Source: CAJQQK01 sp051010015 (GTDB lineage Bacteria; Pseudomonadota; Alphaproteobacteria; Rhizobiales; Hyphomicrobiaceae). From it: a DNA stretch of 37,630 nt. A model generated the notes under the pieces. It was given only the letters and a program-made list of their open reading frames with translations. It had not been told where the DNA came from and did not search any database. The stretch is from NCBI GenBank assembly GCA_051010015.1, contig JBPCVZ010000336.1, positions 1-37,630 of the forward strand, written 5' to 3'. Positions 32,660 through 37,630 of the stretch are shown piece after piece. A program made the translations under genes and the position numbers. Within the stretch, counting starts at the first letter, position 1. Each line of letters opens with the position of its first letter.

Positions 32660-33631
32660 ATGGAACTCATCGGCGAAGATTTGTCTGTCCACCATCCGCA
32701 GTGGGGGCGCATCTATGTCCGTAACAAGCGCCCGGCCGACATTGCACAATTTGCACCTGATCGAATCGTGATCCTGCAGCATGGTGCGACCTATGGCTCG
32801 GCTGCGTTCGACCTGCCGTTCGGCGGGCTTTCGTGGATGGACTACATGGCAGCGCGGGGCTTTGATGTCTATTGCCTTGATCTGCCCGGGTACGGGCGCT
32901 CCGAGCGGCCGCCACAAATGGCGGTGCCAGCCGACCAAAATCCGCCGTTCATGCGCACGCCGGATGCAGCGGCTTGCCTTGGCGCCGTCGTCGATTTTGT
33001 GTGCGCACGGCGCGGTGTTGATAGGCTGTGCCTGATCGGGTGGTCGTGGGGGACGGCGATCACGGGTTCCTATGCGGCAGGCCACGGTGACCGGGTCGAG
33101 CGGTTGGCGCTTTACGCGCCGGTCTGGGATCGCACCGATTCCGCGCCGTCGGCGATTCAGGTCGAGGGCCCGCTTGGGGCCTATCGAACGGTCGACCGCG
33201 AGGCGACACAAAAGCGGCGGCAGAACGGTTTGAGCCTGGAGCAGGCAATACAGGTGATGCCGCCCGACTGGTTCGATATGTGGTGGGAGGCAACGACCGC
33301 CGCCGATCCTGATGCCGCGCCCGGCACCATTCGTGCACCCAATGGTGTGGTCCAGGACAGCCTTGACTACTGGAATGTTGGCAAACCGCTCTACGACCCG
33401 GGCAAGATCACAGCACCAGTGCTCGTCGTCGTTGGTGAATGGGATCTTGATACCAAGCCGGATCTTGCAATCAACCTCTTTGCGCTTTTGACCCGCGCGG
33501 CATGGAAGCGGCTGACGATCGTTAGCGGCGGCACGCATTCACTGATGATGGAGGCCAATCGGATGCTGCTGTTTCGCTCAGTGCAGCAGTTTCTCGAAGA
33601 GTCGGCGCCAAGCGTGGAGGCAACTGACTAA
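32660..33631 (+). CDS. Alpha/beta hydrolase
   Basis: A 323-residue alpha/beta hydrolase with LQHGATYGS at the oxyanion loop, DLPGYGRSERP, the nucleophile S129 in GWSWGTA, an acidic residue in GEWDLDTKPDL and a catalytic His in GGTHSLMME. ATG 32660 is used because GGAG at 32651-32654 precedes it; an in-frame TTG at 32594 would add 22 residues without such a site. It follows the LLM monooxygenase on the same strand. Ester or lactone hydrolysis after a Baeyer-Villiger-type step is a reasonable guess. Confidence 0.83.
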   Translation: MELIGEDLSVHHPQWGRIYVRNKRPADIAQFAPDRIVILQHGATYGSAAFDLPFGGLSWMDYMAARGFDVYCLDLPGYGRSERPPQMAVPADQNPPFMRTPDAAACLGAVVDFVCARRGVDRLCLIGWSWGTAITGSYAAGHGDRVERLALYAPVWDRTDSAPSAIQVEGPLGAYRTVDREATQKRRQNGLSLEQAIQVMPPDWFDMWWEATTAADPDAAPGTIRAPNGVVQDSLDYWNVGKPLYDPGKITAPVLVVVGEWDLDTKPDLAINLFALLTRAAWKRLTIVSGGTHSLMMEANRMLLFRSVQQFLEESAPSVEATD

Positions 33632-33679
33632 TCTTGCGCGATCAGCGGCGAATGCAAATATGATGACCTGTACAGCAAT

Positions 33680-33707
33680 CTCGCGAAACGCTTTTGCGCT
33701 GCGCGAG
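33680..33707 (+). repeat. Hairpin upstream of pncB
   Basis: CTCGCG (33680-33685) pairs with CGCGAG (33702-33707), and CGC (33889-type inner arm at 33689-33691) pairs with GCG (33696-33698) around a TTTT loop. It sits between the hydrolase stop and the pncB start. It has no T-run, so it could be a weak terminator of the upstream gene or a leader structure of pncB. Confidence 0.3.
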
Positions 33708-33783
33708 CTTGGCTGATATCCACTCTTCGAGATCGGGATCGCAGCGGCGGTCTTTGCAGCGAAAGTAACGGAACTGCTGAGCC

Positions 33784-35082
33784 ATGGTCGATATCGCGAC
33801 ACGCGTTTACAACCACAATTGGAAGATTGATCCGATCGTGCGTTCGGTGCTCGACAATGATTTCTATAAGCTGCTGATGGCGCAGACGATTTTTCGTCGC
33901 ACCATCGACACGCGCGTAACCTTCAGTCTGATCAACCGAACACGCGACGTGCCGCTTGGCGAGATGATCGATGAAAGCGTTTTGCGCGAGCAGCTCGATC
34001 ACATCCGGACGCTGAGCTTGTCACGGGGCGAGTCGACCTGGCTGCGCGGCAATACGTTCTACGGCGAGCGGATGATGTTCGATCCTGAGTTCATCGCGTG
34101 GCTCGAGAACTACCGGTTTCCAGACTACCACCTCGAACGCAATGGTGACCAGTACGAGCTGACGTTCGAAGGCCCATGGATCGATGTGATGATGTGGGAG
34201 GTGCCCGCATTGGCAGTGATCATGGAACTGCGCTCGCGTGCCGTGCTCATGAACATGGACAAGTTTGCGCTGCAGGTGTTCTATGCGCGGGCGATGACGC
34301 GCGTGTGGGAGAAGATCCAACGCCTCGGACAACTGCCGGACCTGAGCATCGCCGACTTCGGTTCGCGGCGGCGGCATAGTTATTTGTGGCAGGACTGGTG
34401 CGTCCAGGCGATGCACGAAGGCCTTGAGGATAGCTTTCTTGGCACCTCGAACTGCCTTATCGCGTTGCGCCGCGAGGTCGAGGCGATCGGTACCAATGCA
34501 CATGAGCTTCCGATGATTTATGCGGCGTTGGCATCTGCCGAAAGCGATGAGGCGTTGGCGGTGGCGCCCTATCGTGTGTTGTCCGATTGGCAGGAGGACT
34601 ATGACGGCAATCTGCGGATTATTCTTCCCGATACGTTCGGCACCAAGTCCTTTCTAGACAATGCGCCCGAATGGCTCGCGAACTGGACCGGCATGCGGAT
34701 CGACTCAGGGGACCCTGTCGCTGGCGGTGAGGCGGCAATCGCCTGGTGGAAACGGCACGATCAGGAGCCCCAGGAAAAGTTGCTGATCTTTTCGGATGGC
34801 CTTGATGTCGGGGAAATCGAGCGTCTTCACAAGCACTTTCATGGTCGGATTCGGGTCGGCTTTGGCTGGGGTACGTTGCTCACCAACGACTTCCGTGACC
34901 TGCAAAAGGACCGGCGCTTGGAGCCGATCTCGATTGTCTGCAAAGTTGTCTCGGCGGACGGCCAGCCAACGGTGAAACTCTCTGACAATCCGCTCAAGGC
35001 CGTCGGACCACCAGCGCACATTGAGCGCTACAAAAGGGTATTCAGCGTCGGTGAACAACAGGTGCGCGAGGTCATCGTTTAG
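33784..35082 (+). CDS. pncB: Nicotinate phosphoribosyltransferase
   Basis: A 432-residue enzyme joining nicotinate and PRPP to give nicotinate mononucleotide in NAD salvage. Evidence: the N-terminal VLDNDFYKLLMAQTIFRR, ADFGSRRRHSYLWQDWCVQAM, FLGTSNCLIAL, the phosphorylatable histidine in GTNAHELPM, RIDSGDPVAGGEAA and a phosphate-binding GFGWGTLLTNDF. Length is normal. The Shine-Dalgarno is weak. A 152-base gap with a hairpin separates it from the upstream hydrolase, so it likely has its own promoter. A GNAT gene follows 38 bases later. Confidence 0.96.
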   Translation: MVDIATRVYNHNWKIDPIVRSVLDNDFYKLLMAQTIFRRTIDTRVTFSLINRTRDVPLGEMIDESVLREQLDHIRTLSLSRGESTWLRGNTFYGERMMFDPEFIAWLENYRFPDYHLERNGDQYELTFEGPWIDVMMWEVPALAVIMELRSRAVLMNMDKFALQVFYARAMTRVWEKIQRLGQLPDLSIADFGSRRRHSYLWQDWCVQAMHEGLEDSFLGTSNCLIALRREVEAIGTNAHELPMIYAALASAESDEALAVAPYRVLSDWQEDYDGNLRIILPDTFGTKSFLDNAPEWLANWTGMRIDSGDPVAGGEAAIAWWKRHDQEPQEKLLIFSDGLDVGEIERLHKHFHGRIRVGFGWGTLLTNDFRDLQKDRRLEPISIVCKVVSADGQPTVKLSDNPLKAVGPPAHIERYKRVFSVGEQQVREVIV

Positions 35083-35120
35083 CGGGTTGTGCAGGCCAAA
35101 AGGAGAAACGACCAATTCAG

Positions 35121-35621
35121 GTGGCGGTGGAACAGACGTTGGAGCGCGGTAAAGTGGACAACCTGATCATCAAGGTGGACGACCTCGGCGGTTCCGATAT
35201 TCAGGTCCTGCTGGAGCAGCATCTCGCGTTCTGTCGATCACAGTCGCCGCCTGGCAGTGTGCATGCGCTTGACATTGACGATCTACGGGATCGAGAGGGC
35301 CTGGTATTTTGGTCCGCTTTGTTCGGCGCGCGCGTCCTAGGTTGTATTGCGCTGCAGGAACTCGATCCGTCACACGGCGAGATTAAGTCGATGCATACCG
35401 CCCGAGCTGCGCGTGGGAAAGGTGTCGGAAAGGCGCTCGTCGTCCATCTTCTCGCGGAAGCCCGTACGCGCTCGTACCAGCGGCTCAGTCTTGAGACCGG
35501 GACAATGGCGGGCTTTGCGCCGGCACGGCGGCTCTACGAGGGCTTTGGTTTCGTCCCGTGCCCGCCTTTCGGTAGCTATTTTGCGGACCCGAACAGCATT
35601 TGCATGACAATGACGCTCTAA
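35121..35621 (+). CDS. GNAT-family N-acetyltransferase
   Basis: A 166-residue acyltransferase. The acetyl-CoA-binding motif A is IKSMHTARAARGKGVGKALVVHLL, with the pyrophosphate-binding RGKGVGKA, and the C-terminal ARRLYEGFGFVPCPPFG is typical of the fold and of small GNATs acting on free amines. The start is a GTG at 35121; a GTG at 35154 follows GGAG at a better distance and would give a 155-residue protein. It follows pncB by 38 bases. Substrate unknown. Confidence 0.83.
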   Translation: MAVEQTLERGKVDNLIIKVDDLGGSDIQVLLEQHLAFCRSQSPPGSVHALDIDDLRDREGLVFWSALFGARVLGCIALQELDPSHGEIKSMHTARAARGKGVGKALVVHLLAEARTRSYQRLSLETGTMAGFAPARRLYEGFGFVPCPPFGSYFADPNSICMTMTL

Positions 35622-35669
35622 AGGCTGCGCAACGTCAGAATAGGGTGTGCAACATGAGAAAACGACCAG

Positions 35670-35695
35670 TCAAACGGTTTGCCTGGCCGGTTTGA
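35670..35695. terminator. Possible bidirectional terminator between convergent genes
   Basis: TCAAAC (35670-35675) with GTTTGA (35690-35695), extended by GG with CC and a one-base bulge, forms an imperfect stem between the stops of the GNAT gene (plus) and the TctC-type gene (minus). Tails are not T-rich enough to be sure. Confidence 0.3.
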
Positions 35696-35712
35696 AAGGT
35701 TGAATTCCTGGT

Positions 35713-36720
35713 TTAGCGTTTGAAGTACTCGTTTAGCGTTTGTGCCAGGAAATCCTGATAGTATTTCGAGTAGGCTTCGATTGTATTGTTGAGCAATGTG
35801 ACCGAGTCTTTTGGGTTGCGATAAGGGTCGACGACCTTCATGTATTTGCTCTCATTGAAGTCCTGAAATGCCTTTGTGGCAAACCCTTGCGCGAATATCT
35901 TCTCAAGATAAGCCAAGCGTTCGGGCGGTATTCCTTTCTTGACGAAGAAGCCGCGGAAGCGGAGCAGCGGTTCAAACGTCGCGCCGACTTCCTTGTGAGT
36001 CGGCACATTGGAAAACGCGTCCGGACGTTCGTTGAAGAACGTCAAGATTGGCTTTAGACGACCTTCATCGATGTACTTGCGAACGTCACCTGGTTGCTCG
36101 AACAGGACGTCGGCGCGACCGCGGAACACGGCCTCGAAGCGGTCCTTGGCTGTCGCAAAACTGATCTGCCGTGTCCTAAAGCCGAGATCATTTTCAAGCG
36201 CACGCATCGTCAGATTTTCCATCGACCCGTCATACGAGATGTTCGAAACTGCGACTCGTTTTTCTTTTTGTTGCGCATAGGCAAGGAAGGATTTCCAGTC
36301 GGTGAAACGGGTTTCATCGGACTTGATATAGAGCTGGCTAAACGTGAGCTGGACGATGTTGAGCGGGCTCCAGTCCTTTGCCGGATTGAGATCGACGGCT
36401 CCAATGGCGTAGGCCGAGGTGATGTCATCGATGTGCTCTATGATCGAATAACCATCGGCTGGCATGTTCATAAACGGCTGGATGGCTCCGAGGCCGGCAC
36501 CTTCTTTGATGTAAATGATTTTGAAGCGCGTCTTCGAAATGGATTCGACGCTTTTTGCCATCGCTCGCGTCAACTGACCAGAACCGCCGCCCTTGCTGTA
36601 CGGCACGACAAGCGTGACCGTTTTGCTCTGCGCAACTGCAAGTGTCGGCGGGAGAGCAACCAGGCCAGCCCCTGCAGCGAGTAGGACGGTGCCAAGGAGG
36701 AGAATTGAACGCATACTCAT
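35713..36720 (-). CDS. TctC/Bug-family periplasmic substrate-binding protein
   Basis: A 335-residue protein with a signal peptide (SILLLGTVLLAAGAGLVALPPTLAVAQ, cut likely after AVA) and a mature domain of the tripartite tricarboxylate transporter receptor family: VTLVVPYSKGGGSGQLTRAMAKSV, MPADGYSIIEH, GRADVLFEQPGDVRKYIDEGRLKPIL and NVPTHKEVG. These bind carboxylates in the periplasm. ATG 36720 is used; ATG 36714 is better spaced from GGAAG and may be the true start. No TctA or TctB membrane subunit is visible. It follows the TAXI gene on the same strand by about 94 bases. Confidence 0.87.
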   Translation of the reverse strand: MSMRSILLLGTVLLAAGAGLVALPPTLAVAQSKTVTLVVPYSKGGGSGQLTRAMAKSVESISKTRFKIIYIKEGAGLGAIQPFMNMPADGYSIIEHIDDITSAYAIGAVDLNPAKDWSPLNIVQLTFSQLYIKSDETRFTDWKSFLAYAQQKEKRVAVSNISYDGSMENLTMRALENDLGFRTRQISFATAKDRFEAVFRGRADVLFEQPGDVRKYIDEGRLKPILTFFNERPDAFSNVPTHKEVGATFEPLLRFRGFFVKKGIPPERLAYLEKIFAQGFATKAFQDFNESKYMKVVDPYRNPKDSVTLLNNTIEAYSKYYQDFLAQTLNEYFKR

Positions 36721-36814
36721 ACACTTCCGTTGTCGGCCCGAAGTTCGTTTGTCGGACACTGTTTCGCCTTGCTGGTTTTATTTCGTCAGACTTTTGCGGA
36801 GGGTGAGCTATTGA

Positions 36815-37630
36815 CTACCGTTGTTTGCGCCAGGCAAGGAAGCGGTCGAATAGCTCCTTCTTGGATAGAGCAAGTACCTTGTCTTTGCCGACGCGGGCAG
36901 CTTCCGCATCGATAAATTCGCGGAACAGTACACGGAGGCTAACCTTAGATTTTGGCGCTGGTTTGGCCACTGCCGGAGTCGCACGTTGCGCTTTCTGCCA
37001 AGCTTTGAAGCGTGCGAACAGCTCAGGCTTTTCCAGACGAAGAAGTTGCTCGGCGCCCCCCTTCGCAGACTCGGATGCAATGAATGCCTTAAACAAGTCC
37101 TGGACGCTGCGGCGGCCCTTCTTCGGCCGGGTCTGCGCCACGGCCTTGGGCGGCTTGTTGGTCAAAAGCCATTGCGCCACTGTCTGATAGCGTTCCAGGC
37201 CGGCAATCGCTGCGCCAAGGTTGACATCGCGCCAACGCGGGTGACGTGGCGGACGCTGCAAATCCTGCAAGCGTCCGAGGAATGCATCGATGAAGCGCGT
37301 GATCTTGGCCCGGCGCGGATTACTTTCAGGAAAATCATAAACCATCATGATTGAAGGTGTGGCGATCGTCTTAATCGTTTGTCCCGGCAGAATGAGGTCA
37401 GGATAGTCGGCGCTTGTCAGTTCGATCGGGAAATAGGTTTTGGGAAGCACATCGCTAAACGGGATGTCGATGAACTTCAGCGGACCGCCATCCCGGATTT
37501 CGTCAAGCAGAGGATTAGGCCGACCCGACATGATCAAGGTTGCGGCGATGTCACCGCTGCGAACACGGGCAAGTGCCAGGCGCTGATCCAGGTAGACGGG
37601 TACATAGTTGATGTTGGCGTTCTTGAAGAC
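36815..37630 (-). CDS. TAXI-family TRAP solute receptor with duplicated C-terminal module (5' end off window)
   Basis: The 271 visible residues are the C-terminal part of a TAXI-type receptor: LALARVRSGDIAATLIMSGRP, LTSADYPDLILPGQTIKTIA, and PPRHPRWRDVNLGAAIAGLERYQ match the family tail in order. The frame is open to the window edge, so the start is missing. Beyond the usual end there is a Lys/Ala/Pro-rich linker and two 41-residue repeats (36986-37108 and 36818-36940), each with an LFxxFI and an ELFxRFxAW segment; about 19 of 41 positions are identical. TAXI receptors feed TRAP importers in the periplasm. The added module has no function I can name. Confidence 0.82.
   Translation of the reverse strand, partial: VFKNANINYVPVYLDQRLALARVRSGDIAATLIMSGRPNPLLDEIRDGGPLKFIDIPFSDVLPKTYFPIELTSADYPDLILPGQTIKTIATPSIMMVYDFPESNPRRAKITRFIDAFLGRLQDLQRPPRHPRWRDVNLGAAIAGLERYQTVAQWLLTNKPPKAVAQTRPKKGRRSVQDLFKAFIASESAKGGAEQLLRLEKPELFARFKAWQKAQRATPAVAKPAPKSKVSLRVLFREFIDAEAARVGKDKVLALSKKELFDRFLAWRKQR
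36818..37108 (-). repeat. Tandem protein-level repeat in the TAXI receptor tail
   Basis: Two copies of a 41-residue helical module, encoded at 36986-37108 and 36818-36940 and separated by a 15-residue Ala/Pro/Lys linker. They share S-x3-LF-x2-FI near the start and ELF-x-RF-x-AW-x-K at the end. Divergence between copies is high enough to suggest an old duplication rather than a recent copy error. Confidence 0.7.

Noticed and set aside
31604..33538. 644-residue minus-strand open frame opposite the LLM and hydrolase genes
   Set aside because: Despite its length it is antisense to two genes with clear motifs and start sites, and its translation has the composition of a shadow frame.

Overview
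The window reads as a GC-rich, densely packed proteobacterial segment, most likely from an alphaproteobacterium. It carries TauD/TfdA dioxygenases, a TctC-type (Bug) binding protein, a TAXI-type TRAP receptor, a PuuE-type allantoinase and Shine-Dalgarno-led genes in short operons. Taxonomy cannot be fixed from the sequence alone. No rRNA, tRNA, CRISPR array, transposase or phage gene was recognised.

The core (about 4.1-16.0 kb, minus strand) is an eleven-gene run that makes and reduces the deazaflavin cofactor F420. In transcription order: F420-dependent glucose-6-phosphate dehydrogenase (fgd), cofE, cofD, cofC, a fused FO synthase (fbiC = cofG+cofH), an LLM oxidoreductase, 6-phosphogluconolactonase, 6-phosphogluconate dehydrogenase, gluconokinase, an alpha/beta hydrolase and a D-2-hydroxyacid dehydrogenase. 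Three junctions are 4-bp ATGA-type overlaps and no gap exceeds about 50 bp. The logic is self-contained: FO is built, converted to F420 and polyglutamylated; Fgd reduces it with glucose-6-phosphate; the lactonase and Gnd continue the oxidative pentose phosphate route; gluconokinase adds a second entry at 6-phosphogluconate. FGD placed inside a cofactor-biosynthesis operon together with pentose-phosphate genes, in a probable proteobacterium, is the most striking content of the window.

Around the core are likely users of reduced F420 or FMN: a Ddn-like deazaflavin-dependent reductase (2.8 kb) and LLM (luciferase-like) oxidoreductases at 3.3, 9.1, 16.2, 17.2 and 31.4 kb. They are mixed with catabolic genes: a TauD dioxygenase and a 3-hydroxybenzoate-6-hydroxylase-like flavoprotein (0.6-2.6 kb); a minus-strand operon of 3-hydroxyisobutyrate-dehydrogenase-like enzyme, CaiB-type CoA transferase, TfdA-like dioxygenase and LLM protein (17.2-21.4 kb); and an Asp-box propeller, dimeric alpha+beta-barrel proteins, a Gfo/Idh/MocA dehydrogenase, a GST, a NIPSNAP protein and a cyclase-family hydrolase (21.7-26.8 kb).

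The right part holds a secreted lysine-rich protein, a PuuE/2OG-oxygenase pair, a nitroreductase, a dipeptidase-family protein, a limonene-monooxygenase-like LLM protein with an alpha/beta hydrolase, nicotinate phosphoribosyltransferase (pncB), a GNAT acetyltransferase, a TctC-family binding protein, and a TAXI receptor cut by the window end that bears an unusual duplicated C-terminal module. The only gene-free stretch above 300 bases (71-612) contains a set of nested inverted repeats that may be a structured RNA. Overall the region looks like an F420-powered catabolic island; the substrates are unknown.
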